In this document: positions 30,001 to 43,623 of the stretch, in pieces | How the letters are laid out: the number at the start of each line of letters is the position of its first letter | How positions within the stretch are numbered: position 1 is the first letter of the stretch | Assembly: GCF_964204865.1 (NCBI RefSeq) | Contig: NW_027556492.1 | Coordinates: 121,380 to 185,379, forward strand | DNA length: 64,000 bases | Reading direction: 5' to 3' | Origin: Styela clava | Lineage: Eukaryota > Chordata > Ascidiacea > Stolidobranchia > Styelidae | Position numbers and translations under genes: made by a program | The notes under the pieces: generated by a model | What the model saw: the letters and a program-made list of their open reading frames with translations, nothing else | Database searches by the model: none | What the model was told of the DNA's origin: nothing

Positions 30001-32489
30001 TTAGAAACTTCTCTCATATTTCCACTTCACTCAGATTGTGTTTGGGTTTCATAATAGTATATAATATTTCTATCATCATCCATAAAACTAACTTTAACAT
30101 TTCTATTACCTATTGTTTTTAATAATATACAATCAATAACAAATTCTGAATCTTTGTCTTTAGGATAAGATATTGTAGTTTGATTATAACCTAATTTAAT
30201 TTTTTTTTCACCTTTAATTACTTTTTCTAAATTGATTATTTCATTTCTTTCGTCACCTTCTTCTTTAGAATCATAAATCATAACTTTATCTGTAAGTTGT
30301 CAATGATAAACATCTCTAAATTGTGTTGTGTCTAGTATTTGTGAAAAAGGATTTTCGTCTGTTGTAAACATTATAAGAGGTATACCAGTAATGGCTCTTG
30401 GAAGATTTGAAAGCATACCATTCATTACTGAACGACTAATCATATAAGGAAATGAAAAAGTTAGTCCATTACCCATTACAGATCTAAAAGTAGCTCATTC
30501 AGCAGGTATAAGACTTGTAATTTGTGGAGCAATTTGTTGAGCTAAAGCACCACCTACTAATTTAACTATACCTCCTACTGGGAGAAATAACATAAAAAAT
30601 GAAGCAGAAGAAACAACAATTTTTAATCAAGCTGTATAATAACCTCTATAATCTTCTCATTTAACTCTATAAGGTTCTAAAGTAACTATTTTTTTATTAA
30701 TGAGATTCATATAATTTAAACAGTCTGCTTTTGTAGCATTAGTAAATATAGGCAAATTACTTGAATTGTCATCTCTACTTTCATCAATTATAGATCCTGT
30801 TGAATCATATATTATTTTACCGTCAACATCAACCGATTTGTCAAAAAATAAATTTGTCGCCGAAGATAATGTAGCAAATTTATGTCTTTCTCAGTTTTCT
30901 TCTTTAATATCATAACCACCATGAAATCTAATATTTGAAACATCATTATTAGAACTTAAATATAATGTACTGTTAGCAGATTTAACATTTATATAATTCA
31001 TTAAGTGAACATAATTTATAGTATCTACTTTTAAACCATCGACAGCTACAGCTTTAAGCTCATGAATTGAGTCAGAATCCGTAATTTCTCTAATAGTTTT
31101 TAAAACATTTGCTTTACCAATTCATCCCTTATCTCATATTTTAGAATCAAAAGTTTCAGCTACTAAACTTCCTCGGTTGTGTCGTTTATCGTTAGGATTG
31201 AAATTTATCTCTTGGTCTTGCTTTCAATTCAAAGCATAATTAATAGAAGCAAAATTACCATCAGGTATAATTAAATGTTGTTGTTCATATTGATAAGTTT
31301 TTGATAGTGGAGATACTTTAGGTTGTAAAAATTTTTCAATTCATAATGGTGTAATAATATTTATTATTGATGGATCTTTTTCTTTTTTATGTCCATATAT
31401 TTCACAAGACAATAAAGCTACAGAACCTTCTACTTCTAATTGTAAAGAATTAACACCTTTAACTTCTGAAAAAAATAGAGGCTCATAATCTTCATCCTCT
31501 TTCATATTTTTAATATCATTATCTATATCTTCTAGTGTAGGTGCTCTTTTAGTTTGTGGAATTTCGTCATAAATTGGATTGTTATTTATATCATACATAA
31601 TTTCGCCACTATCATTTGTTTTTAATTCTAATTTAGCACTAGTTGAAATAACATTTGGTTTAAAAAAAGTTTCACCAGGTTGACCAAATTGAATAGATTG
31701 TATAATATTCTTTCCTACAGTACGTAAACTTTCATTTACACTTTTAAAAGTAACATCATGTCACATATAATCGTTTGTTTTAGGATTTGTAAAAACTTCA
31801 ATGCTTTGAATATAGAATAAATCATTACCATTAATTTCTGGACATAATCACAAAAGTGTCATATTATCTTTTTTTATGGTATGAGAATCTGCTCTTCAAA
31901 TAAAACTTTCTATATTTTCTGTATCTTTTTGAGTATCATCAAATCGAGCTCTTATTGTACTTTGTAATACTTGACGAACATAACCATCATCATCATGTGT
32001 AAAAGTACTAGAATAATTAATTGGAGGCAACGGTTTACCAACAACATAATAACCTTCTTTGAATATTTTTTTTCCTTTACAATTTTTTATTTTTGCTTCT
32101 ATTATTTTATATGAATCATATTGTTTTTTTTGTTCATCATATGTTAATCTAAGTTCATCAAAAGTGTCTAATGTATCATAATTTTCAGGTTTAACAGGTT
32201 CTTTAGGAGATATATTTTTTAAAATATCAACATTTATAATAGTTGACGCATCATCTTCTACTGGATTGATAGGGTCTTCTCAACCTAAAGGTTTAACTAA
32301 TATAGTTTTTTTACCTGTAAAAATACGCTCTCTAATTAAAGAATTAAACCTTAAATTATCATCAACATCTGTAGCACCAGTAGCAAAAACATAAGGAAAA
32401 AAATAAAGATCTCTATTTTTATCTATTTCAACTTTTAAATTATCAGTATCAGCATCTCGGTATACAATTTTATTATTTAGATCCAGCAT
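27066..32489 (-). CDS. Giant virion protein (1807 aa), unknown
   Basis: One uninterrupted code-4 frame of 1808 codons with many TGA. Strong ribosome site TTAGGAGG before the ATG at 32489, and the start overlaps the portal stop. Mostly beta-rich and Asn/Tyr/Ser-rich. A hydrophobic region near 30500-30660 (about 610-665) could be a membrane-active segment, as in ejection proteins. The part at 28400-29000 is long-helical. Directly after portal, candidates are an ejected internal virion protein or a tail component. Not recognised from sequence. Confidence 0.75.
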
Positions 32490-33963
32490 CTGTCTTGTTT
32501 CCTCCTAACCCGTCATTTGATGTTCTCATTTGAGCATGTGATTTTGGATTTGAATCGCGTGAATTAAAGTTACTCACTTGATTAAATTTTTTCAATTTGC
32601 CGTTTTGAGCATCATTCATAATTTCATTTTTTCCTTTCTCTTTTTCAAAGTCTAAGAATTGTTTTCTATTTTCGTCAGCATCTTTGTCAACTAATTTTTT
32701 CATTTCAACACTTGATGCTCGGCCAATTTCTTGAACGTTACTAATAGTTGTTATTCTATCTTGGAGTCCATTATTTAATTTAGCAATTTCAGCATTGATA
32801 TATTCGATTGTATTTTTATTATTTCCATCTCTAATAGCGAAAGAAAAATTTACATCACCAAAACCAGCACAATAGAACATTTTTTTCAAGAATCTATTAA
32901 TCAGTTGATTAAACATCATTCTTTTAGAAATAATAGTTTTAATTTCGGCTGCAGAAACATTTTTAATATCTTCAGCTACGTTTGCTTCTAACTTACTATT
33001 CAAACTAATTCCAATTAAAGAATACAATAAGTGAAATTTTTCGAGCATAGTTTTTTGGAGACTTTCTCAGTTGATGTTTGGGTGAATAGCTTGAATAGCT
33101 TGATCTTCGGAAGGAAGTTCACTAACCAAAACAGCTCGTGGAAGAGCCATGTTATTTTTAGTTCTCTTGTCTCAATCTTCTAATGTGTCGGGGTCTAAGT
33201 TTCCAACGTACATGATAGTACGGTTATTAAGACGTTCTTTTTCAATTCAATCATAGAAATTAACGATGTCTTTAATAACGTTAGTACATTTTAATCAGTC
33301 GGGTCTAGGTGTTTGAGATGTGTGAAAAAAAGTTGTGAAATGTTCGAACGGTATAATAGGAATTTTTCTACCTTTAATTTCTTTGTAAAAGGGGTTTCTG
33401 TCATTTTGAGGTTTGAAGTAGTAGTTAGGAATCATAGCACTTAATTCACCTAGAGCTATCTCTTTACTATTATAGATATATGTTCTTTTGATTCGACCGT
33501 CATGTGTTCATGTTTCTCTAATAATAATAGGAATAACTGTATGTGTTTCTTTTTCGGCAAATGTTGAAATACTTACAATTTCTTCAAAACTCTTTTGTTG
33601 TCATATAATAAATTTTGGACGATTTAAATATACTCTAAATCCTTGATCGTCTTCAATAGAGTTTTCTATTTTATCAAAACCTAAAATCGCCTCACCATAT
33701 AAAGATGTTTGGAAAATTAATTTAGATAAGAATTTGTCTCATTGAGCATTAACTTTAAATGTATTTCAAAACTTTAGTAATTTTTCGTTGTCAGTATCAA
33801 ATACGTAATGTCTATTATATATAGCATGTGTTAAGTGCTCAGCTATAACTATTGGAAAATCACAAAATTTGTTTAAGTGATTAGTAGTTCTTTCACCATT
33901 TTTATCGTGTAACATGTTTCAATACTTAGAAACTTTATTAATATCTAGTTCTCAACTTTCCAT
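32473..33963 (-). CDS. Portal protein
   Basis: 496 aa, normal portal length. Typical stretches are 'FQTSLYGEAILGFD' (the conserved loop following the N-terminal helix), 'GRKIPIIPFEHF' and a following helical stem, then an Asn/Gln-rich, disordered C-terminus. Portals form the dodecameric ring through which TerL pumps DNA. TGA codons are Trp. Weak AAGGA 18 bases before the ATG. Overlaps the giant gene by 17 bases. Confidence 0.82.
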
Positions 33964-33974
33964 TATATTTTATA

Positions 33975-34139
33975 TTATTCCTTTTTTGTTTTTTTACAGT
34001 CACATGAAATCTTTTTACAGATGTCATTTTTTTGAGTTTTTGTAGCATATTTATTAATAATATAAATTGCCACTTCGTCTATTTGTGATTTCGCAAAACT
34101 CATTACGAAACTAATTATCATTTTTAATGTTTTGTTCAT
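33975..34139 (-). CDS. Small Cys-containing protein upstream of portal
   Basis: 54 aa with a good AAGGAGAAA. Short hydrophobic helix (about 4-15), then a Lys-rich end with C41, C46 and C48. Overlaps the holin-like gene by 29 bases. Unknown role. Confidence 0.55.
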   Translation of the reverse strand: MNKTLKMIISFVMSFAKSQIDEVAIYIINKYATKTQKNDICKKISCDCKKTKKE

Positions 34140-34488
34140 TGTTATTTTCTCCTTTGTTATTTTTGTTAATAACTTCCATAATTTTTTCTAGCTTGCCATT
34201 AATTCTTTTATCGATTCATTTTTTTAAATCTTCACTTTGTTTTTCATTCGCCTTTTCAACAGCCAAATCTTTACTTATATATTTCCTGTCATACATGTAA
34301 GCCAGAGTAACACATATTATTACAGTGAGTGCTATAAGCGCAGGAATAGAAACAATTAAAGCTGAATAAATTGTTTTATTATTACTTTCACTATTAGCAA
34401 AGTGGATAAATTGCGACAAGCCAAAACCTCCTACGGTTGCGCTTATCATTTTTCAATATATTTTATCTCAATTCATAAATTTTATCAT
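34111..34488 (-). CDS. Holin-like membrane protein
   Basis: 125 aa. One clear transmembrane helix ('ALIVSIPALIALTVIICVTL', about 43-62) and a weaker hydrophobic N-terminal segment (about 12-25), then a highly charged C-terminus. The start at 34488 includes thirteen more residues than the next in-frame ATG. A holin is a reasonable guess because it is a small late membrane protein and no endolysin is needed against a wall-less host. Could also be a virion membrane protein. Confidence 0.5.
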
Positions 34489-34498
34489 TTCTTTTCAT

Positions 34499-37400
34499 CT
34501 AATGTCCGCTCTCTCTTCTAACTGATAAGTTAAATTTTGTTGGGAAGACCAAATTATAATTACCATTAGCGTTAAATGTTCATTTTATATCGTTTAAAGC
34601 AACATTATTTCTCATATGGTAGTAAACGTAAAATGGATGACGATAAACGTCGTTATTTGTTAATCATCATATATCTCCTCAATATAATAAGTCGCCAGTT
34701 GCTTTTGTTCATTTAATATTCCCTTTAATATTAACACCTGTTTTTGTTGCGAAATAGTGGTTGTAAAGATTTGCGTTCAATTGTCATGGACTCGCTGATT
34801 TTAACGTTGAGTGAAAATATGTTTTTGTTGTTGATGAGGTTGCGTTGTAATTGTCAGTGGTTACTAAATATTGAAAAGTTTTGTTTGTTGTGTCGCCAGT
34901 TTGTTTTGGTACTAAAAATGAATGTCATCTAACATTAGACGTATTAAGAGGCGGTTCGATATGAATATCAAAAGAATACAATCCATCTTTAAATTCTTTA
35001 GAATTACCAGTATTTAAGGTAACAAAAAACGAGTTACTAAAGTATTTTAATTGGGATCCTACTCTGTCAATGATTGGAAAACTTGTTTTTTTTCCAACTC
35101 CAGCGAAGTAAGTATTAGCTTCAATGTTGTTTGATGAATCCATTTTTGTAATTGTTGAACCAGTACCTATAACGTCTACTCATGGGTGGGGAGTGTGTAA
35201 CATTTCAAGACGACTACGTGCTGTTTCGAATATTTCGGTACTCCCTAGATCTTTAAATTGAGAATCTGTTATATTGTCATTACCAATATTTTCGATTAAT
35301 GTTTGACCTTCCACTTTTGCTTCATATTGTGTAATTAAATGTCTGAATTGTGCTTCTGTAAGACCATGTGTTTCAGAATATGCTTTAGGTGAGTTTTCAC
35401 CAAATATTGAATTATAATCATCTGTTCCTTTAGTTCATTGAAAGTCAACATTTGCTAAAACAGTTTCAATTTCTGATACACTAATAGGTTTATAATAACC
35501 ATAAGAAGCATATAATTGACGTCTAGAATCAACATGAGTTATTCGTTCTAATATAGTTTTTGTGTCTTTATAATTTAATCCAGAAGTATATGTTTCAACT
35601 TTTTCGAATGGATAATACTTATATATTTTTAAATGTGAATTATCACGAATATAATATGAGTTATTTATCGAATTAATTCGTGATGAGTAAGAGACAGGTG
35701 CTTTTAATATGTCAATCAATTTATCTTTTTGTGAACCTGTTGGTCTGTCAGTTCATCTCAAACCTTCAGCATTATTATCCTCATCGTAAGGTTCCATTTC
35801 TGGATCAACAATTTTTGTTTCTAGAGGTGCCAATCGGTTCTCTAATAATGTATCTACTTGATGCTTTGTATAATGAGCTCCAATTAGAGCGAAGTAATTT
35901 TTCAAATAATCATAACCATCAATCCCAAAAAATTTTCCTTTTTGATTAGTGAAAACAGGTATTGAAGGAAAGTTTGATCTTGATGGATCTAGATAAGTGA
36001 AACGATTTTCTCATGATTGAGCAATTTCGTCTTGTGGGTCGGGATTTGAAATAACGTGATTTTGATAATCTTCAACGAATGAGTACACAGAATTAACATA
36101 CTTTATGCTAAGATTAGCACCATCAGTATTAAAAGGTTCTTCAACAAATTGACCATGAGATCCAATTAAATCAGAACTTCCGTCTTTGCTAAATTTTATA
36201 ACAGCATAGTTTCTTAGTAAATTAATACAGTACAAACTAGGGTCAACAATGTTAGCAATAATATATAATTCGTCATCTTGAACAAACAAGTCATAAACTT
36301 TGTATGTATCAAACTTAGTCATGTCAAGATCTGGTACTTCAGCTCTTATGAAGTCAATTTGGTCGTCTCTCAACTGTTCATTTCAACCATGAAAAGATTC
36401 AATTGACGCGTTATTAACAGCTTTCACGCTTAGAGATTTGTCAGCTAATAAGTCATAAAATTCATCTTCTGTTAAATGATTCAATAATGAATATTTTTCA
36501 GGAGTACTTGCTATGTTTAGTACGTTAGTTGCCCGAGTTGTGTCAACGTCTCTAAATTCTTTATAAATTTTTCCTAAATCAGATCTTTTTACATGAATAA
36601 TATGACTTAATACACTAGTAGTTCCATCTTTTCTTATGTAATTACTTAATGTATAGTTAGAACCACATAGATTATTAATTCAAGTCAATAAAGCAAAATG
36701 TTTTTGATAATCTGTTAAATCATTTCAATCAGTAGGTCCTCTGTAATATTGTCAAATATCACGAATTACACAACTTTCTTCTTTGAAATTACAAATTTGG
36801 TAAATATCAACTTTGTCATTTATATCAAGAGAAAGAGGTTGCGAAATTATATTACTTCCATATCCTTCTTGAACAAGACTATAATATTCAGCTTCTGTAT
36901 TTAAAACAGTAACTAAAGTTTGAAGCTTCTCAGTAGTTGGAACAGTTGTTCAAGGAATAGTGTCTCTGTTTAATATTAAATCTTCTGTTCTGAGTATTCC
37001 ATTAAATTTTGCGTCGATTTGAGGTTTGTTATATGTATCTGCTATTTTAGCATATAATTTGTGGTTAATTTCATCTGGTAAATTAGTAAGGGCTTTAAAT
37101 TCTCTAAGAAGATTGAAAAATTCAGTTTGAGATAGACTGTTATAAGCAGAATAAAATTTAGGAGCACTAGCTCATACATTTGGACTACTAGTACTTTTAT
37201 AATATCGTCCACTATCAATCAATTTTTGAATATCCCCAGTTCTTCAATAAATAGGTTGAACATCATTATCATAACTTGTTCCTAAAATGTCATTTATTCT
37301 ATAAATTCTTTTTAGTACAGTAGATAATTCATCTAAAACATCATGTTTAATACCATCTTTAGTAAAAGGTACTCGTTTATCTATATAATCATCATAAGCT

Positions 37401-40400
37401 ATTATATAAGCTGTTTTGTGATTATTTTGACTATGATTACCATATCAATGATCTGGTTCACTTAAAACCGCTAATAATTTTTCACGTTGAGATGCTGTAG
37501 GTACTTCTTCTCATTTCAATCCTGTAGGATTTGTATTAACATCATAAGGTAATAATTCAATATTAGTTACCTCAGTTTCTAATTCTGATAAACGATTATT
37601 TAACTGAGCGTCTATTTGTTGACGAGTATATATAGTATCTTTTGTAGCAAAAAAATTTTTAAGATACTTAAATCCATTAATACCAAACATTTTTCCTTTT
37701 AAATTTGTAAATACGGGCATTGTTGGAAAATTTGAAGCTTCTGGTACATTATAATTAAAACGATTATTTCAAGTACTTGTATCATAGTTATCATCTTGAT
37801 CTGGGTTTGAAATAACATGATTGTAACCATCTTCCAAAAAAGAATAAGTTGAGTTAACATAATTTAGACTTAAATTAGCATTGTTTTCATTGAAAGGTGC
37901 TTCAATTGTTGTAACATAAGTATTTCCTGTAACAGCTCGAATATCACCAACAGTAAATTTTAAAGGAGCAGTATTACGTAATAAATTTAAAGCTATAATA
38001 CCTGCTTGTGTCGCATATTTATAAGAAACAATATAAAGGCTATCGTTATAATCAAATAAGTCATAAATTTTATATTCATTTAATTTGTTTTCGTCATAGA
38101 AGGAAACTTCTCCACGAATAAGATCAATCTGTTCATTTGTAAATGGAGCATTTCAATCTTCAAATGACTCGATTGTAGTATGTGATTTTATATCTGTTTT
38201 TAAAGCAAAAAACTTTTTTAAATAACTATACGCTTTAACACCAAAAATCTTCCCCTTTCTGTTTGTAAATACTGGTAGTGTAGGATAGTTTGAATATTCT
38301 GGTGTTATATATTTTAATCTAGTTTCTCAATCGCCAAATACTGATCCACCTGGTATTGGGGTAGAAATAGCCTGATTATCGTGGTCTTCAATTCAACTGT
38401 AAATTGAGTTTATATATTTTAAGTTTAAGTTTGCCAGCTCAGTATCATAAGGACCCATAATTGCTTTTACGTGATCTCCTTGAATAGCTATTAACTCTGC
38501 AGTTTTATTAAATATTCTAACAGCTTGGTTTCTTAACAAATTAATAGCAAATATATTTTCATTATTTAAAAGACGAGCACAAACGAAAACCTGATCACCA
38601 AAAGTAAATAAATCTAATACTTTGTAATCATCAAATTTGGCTCAATCAAAAGCATGAATATCTTCTTTAATAATATCAATTTGTTCGTCTGTCAATTGTG
38701 TTTCTCAATCAATAAAAGAATCCATTGACACTTTAGTTAAGTTTTCAATTTTCCCTCTAAGTAAGTTATAAAAATCTTCTTGTTGTAAATGATTTTTTTC
38801 GCTATAAAGTTTTGGTGTTTTAACAATACCCTCTTCTTCGGCTACATCACTATCATTATCTGTTTCAAAATGTTTGAAAAGCAAAGCTAGATCTGAACGT
38901 TTTATATGTACGATGTGACTTAACTCTTCAACTTCGCCATTTGGTTTTGTGTAATTACTTAATACATAAGTTGAACTACATATATCATTAATTCAAGCTA
39001 ATAAAGTTGCTCGTTTTTGATACTCAGTCAAATCGTCTCAATCACCAGGTCCTTTGTAGAGACTTCATGCGTCTTTAATAGCATAAGTTTTTTCGCCAAA
39101 GTTAACGATTTTATAGATATTTATTTTGTCGCCAACATTTAAACTCAAAGGTTGTGTTGCGTAGTCACCTCCATACCCTTCTTCTTCTAAAGCATAATAA
39201 GTTTCAGGAATTTTAAGAGTTGATAATAAGGCTGTTTTTTGAGCTTCACTTGGTGTTTTTTCTCAACCTAATGTTAGTTCTGACAATAAAGGATTTGTAG
39301 TTCTAAAAATAGAATCAATTTTTGTATCAATTTGAGGTCTAGTATATGTGTCTTTTTTTGTAGCATAAACGGTTTCGCCTGTTTCGATTTGGTGTAATTT
39401 AGCAAAAGAATCATTTAAAAAACCTAGAGCATTTACACCATATATAGTACCATCTTCAGTAGTGAAAATAGGAAATGTTGGTAAATGACCTTCTAAGAAT
39501 GTAAATCTTTTATTATAACTTTCAACAATATCTTCAGGTGTTGAGTGAGAAATTGGATGCGTTTTAACATATTTAATTCAAGATAAAATAGAACTAATGT
39601 ATTGTAAATTTAAATTTGCGCCTCTTGTATTATAAGGACTTGGTAAAGTATCGTCATATGGAATAATACGTACTTTATTACCATTTCTTCTAATTTCAAA
39701 AGGTGATAAATTTTTTAATAATGGAGCAATAATTCAGTCTACATTATCTGGTGTTTTACTAACAAAAATATATACTTCACCATCATAAAAAATTTTATCA
39801 AAAAGTTTATAGTCACTATATTTAGTAGAATCATAATTTTTAACATTTCTAGCAATATCATCAAGTTGAGAGTCGGTTAGTTGTTGCTTCCATCCTGCAA
39901 AAGAATCTAATGCAACATCAACACTACTAGATTTTACCATATTATCAACACGTGTGATAATTGTGTTTTTAACAAAATGATTATAAAACTGCTCTTTTGT
40001 ATAACCATATTCGTCAGATCATTTTTGTGGTGTGCTGAAATTAGACTCAAATGAATAAACTGGTGGTTGTTGTGAATTTATAAAATATTCATAAAGTTTT
40101 CCTAAATCGCTTCTTCTAATAGGATTAATATGATCTAATTTTGTAACACTACCTCCAATATGTTCAAAGTCACTTCTTTTATAACTAGATCCACATCTTC
40201 TATTTACAAATTTTAAAGCTTCATCGTGTTTTTGATCTTCAGTTAAGTCATCTCAATCTGAAGGAAATTCAACAGTATCTTTTTTTCATAAACTTCAAAT
40301 ATCTTGAATAAAAGTTTGTGGTATACCAAAGTTATTAAATTTATAAAGATAAACTTTTTCTTCTGTACGGAGCGTTAAAGGATTATGAGCTCAATCACTT

Positions 40401-42955
40401 GATCATTTTCCAACGTTTAATCCATAAAAGGTTTCGGGGACTTTAAAAACGTCAGCTAAAACTGCTCGTTGGTCGTCTAATGGTACTGATGTTCAAGGTA
40501 AAGTAGTTTCGTTTAAAAGTAAATCATCTAATCGTAATAAACCTTCAAGTTTACTATCAATTTCTGCTTTATTATATGTATCTCTTTTATAAGCAAACGT
40601 TATATTATTATGTAAAATAGAATGTATAGTGTTAAGCCCTGAATCTGAATATAACAATTGTTTAACATCACCATTAACTTGTTTCAAATACATTTTACCA
40701 TCTTTTTCAAAATAATAAAGTGAATCCAAAAATGTTGATGTTCTGTCGTCTGATGCTAAACTTTCAATTAAAGGATGATGTAAAACTGTGCTATGATTAT
40801 CAGCACCTTTTATTGTTGGATCTATTAATGCTATTCCAGTGTCAGGAGCACCTGTTTCAAAACCAACAATTGTATGACCCGCTGTATAAAAAGGAACAAA
40901 TCCATGTTCTGTATCTTCGCCATTATAAACACTTGTAAGTAAGTCAATGAAAAAATTTTCGCCCGAAGTATCAACAGTTGGCGCGTGTTTTTTAACGTAC
41001 TCAAGAGCTAAAGCAGTTTCTTTAACTGTCAAAATACCTTTAGTTCCATTTAGTTCGTCGGGATGTAATGTACTTGTATGTCTTCAAACTTGACGTTTAT
41101 ATTTGTTTATAAGATAAGTATAAGTACTATCTTTAGCAAATGTAATATAAATTTCACCACTATAATAAACTAAATCATTTACTTTTAAGTTACTTAATGA
41201 ATTAACATCAGTATCATCATAAATTACAGAAATTAGTTTATCTAATTCAATCAACTCAGCAACTTGACTGTGTGATACATGATTTTCAATTTTAAAAACG
41301 TCAGTCTGTGATGGACTTATTTCATCTTTTTTTACAAAAATACTTGATAAGTACTTAGTAGCATTAATACCTATAATAGTGTTACCTTTTCCATTAATAA
41401 ATACTGGTAACATTGGTGTATTACTATCAAGAAATGAAAATCTAGAATTATAATCTAATTGTGTTCCTTGATTAGTTGGGTCTGAAATTGGGTGATCATA
41501 TATATCTTTAATTCATGTTAAAATAGAATTAGTATAATGTAAATTTAAATTAGCGTTATTTACGTTGTAAGGGCTAGGTATACTAGAATTATAATCAAGT
41601 AATTGACCATTAAAATTAGCTCCTTGTTTTACAATCGTAATAACTGGTTTATTTCTATATAGTGGAACAACTGTCAATTGTGATGTCGATACATTTGTAA
41701 CAACATAAGTATCACTACCATAAATAAATTGGTCAAATACTTTATATATATCAAATTTAGTTAAGTCGAATGTATCAGTTGATGTTTGAAGATGTTCAAT
41801 TTGTTCATCTGTATATTGAGCTTCTCAGTCACCAAAAGATTCTATATAACTTTGTTGAGACGAAATTTCTGGTATTTCGTGAGTAGGATGTTCTAGATTT
41901 TCATCTAATAGATTAGTACTTTTTAAATACTCAGTTATTAATCTATTCATGTCAGCTAATCCAACTTTCTCATTTCAAGCACGAACAAATTCTATGTAAG
42001 TGATTGGTCGTAATTCGAAGTTAGACAACCCTTCTATAATTTCACTATCTTGGTCGTTTACATTAAAAGGTGTCGTACAATTTTGCCCTATGGGATCTAT
42101 TAATGTAGCTTTTTTAACTAATCCTGCAGCCACTAATAAATTAACAACTTCTTTTGGTAAATAACCAATAGGTCATGAGTTGGCTACATTTTCAGAAAGT
42201 CCATTAACAGATTCAGAAACTTGGCGCCCTTCAAAATTGATTCCGTGTTGAATATAATAAGCAGATAACAATACTAAAGCTTTACGTAAAAACTTAACTT
42301 TGTCTTTAGTAGTATGACTTAATAAAGTAACATAAGATGTAATTTTACCTTCTGTTACAGCGTCAATACGTTCATAAGCATTATAAATAATACGTTCGTA
42401 TTGTTCAGTTTTATATTTTCTATTAATTAATGCTTCAACATCTCTAGCATATATATAAGGTGCCGACTCGGCTCTTGAATCGTTTAAACTTTTCTTATAT
42501 AAAATAATATTACTACTAGAAATCAAACTATCAATTATTAATTTAATATCACTATTTTCTTTATTATACTCAATATTAAAATTTGCTATTGACTTTAATT
42601 CGTTATCAATATCACGTCGTGTAACTATAGTACTAAAATCATTATTGTTAGCTCTCTTTATAAAAGGATAAACATTTTCATAATTAATAACCCTTTCATA
42701 ATAAGTTTTCCTTAAATTTAATCATTGTAAAAAATCATTAAAATTTGTAGGTGCTATAAGGTCATCAGTAAAAAGTGCTATAGAAGTGTTATAATTTAAA
42801 GTATATGTATTAATAGTTGATATTTCATTAGTTACTTGTATTAATAATTCAGTTAAAGTTTTGTTTTCACTGTTATTTATAATACTTGACTTGAAAGTTT
42901 CAATATTGTCAAAAATAGAGTTATATTTAGTTTGAAATTCTAGTAATGTTGTCAT
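34499..42955 (-). CDS. Giant modular fibre/adhesin-like virion protein (2818 aa)
   Basis: A single code-4 frame of 2819 codons, ending in TAG. It contains internal repeats. A segment 'PVFTNxKGKxFGI..YLK..FA' recurs near 41400, 39465, 38270, 37710 and 35950, each preceded by 'YxNSxYSFxED...HVISNP' type sequence. A second module ('DLTEDQK...CGSSY...SHI.H.KRSDL') occurs at about 40070-40340, 38880-39130 and 36560-36830. The C-terminal about 300 residues are unique and aromatic. Size, repeats and a unique end are typical of receptor-binding fibres. No catalytic motif was seen. Weak ribosome site, GGAG 20 bases upstream. Confidence 0.75.
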
Positions 42956-42957
42956 AA

Positions 42958-43560
42958 TTAATCGAGTTTATTTAACTCCGCATGTAATTTTTTCTTTTCG
43001 TCAACGTCTATATATGTTGAATTTATTGTATCTAATACTTTATTAAAAGCATTTCTTGGTAAAAAGATATTTTTTAAAAGTGAATCTAGTTTATTTTTCA
43101 TTTCTGCTTGAACATGTTCACAATACATATTTGTTTTAATAATAATAGGTAATGTTTCATATTGTCAAGAAGCTCTAGTTTCACGTAAATGTTGAGATAA
43201 TTCAACAAGGTCAGATAACACATCAACTACAATATAGTGAATAGTATTATCTTTTTCATCCAAAACGTCTGAAATTTTTAAATAAGCTTTAGTAATTTGT
43301 TTATAATCTTTAATTACTTCTTGTAACGCATCGTTGGCTCTAATGTTGATAGTTCCTTTAGGTGTGACTTTAAGAACTGTAGTTTCCGCTATTTCAATAG
43401 CTGTTTCATTTCTACGATTATTATTAGCATTATTAACAACGGCATTTTTTAAAATTTTATTTTGTTTTTCTAACAAACTTAAACGTTTTTCTTGTTGTTC
43501 TAATAATTTTAAACGTTTTTCTAAATTTTTAATATTAATTTTATTAATTTGATTTTTCAT
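42958..43560 (-). CDS. Coiled-coil virion-operon protein
   Basis: 200 aa with GAGGA before the ATG. The N-terminal 45 residues are a Leu/Lys/Glu coiled coil, the rest helical. It lies between capsid and fibre genes, where head-tail connectors or fibre chaperones are found. Two bases separate it from the fibre gene. Confidence 0.6.
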
Positions 43561-43623
43561 ATTTTTCCTCTGTGAGGCCTTTTTGATAAATAGAAGACCT
43601 CTAAACTATTTAGACCTTATATT

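Noticed and set aside
34744-35949. Rightward frames opposite the fibre gene
   Set aside because: They lie inside the 2818-codon gene and have no ribosome sites.
27066-42955. Rows of broken genes or pseudogenes
   Set aside because: All breaks are TGA codons in one constant frame and vanish when TGA is read as Trp.
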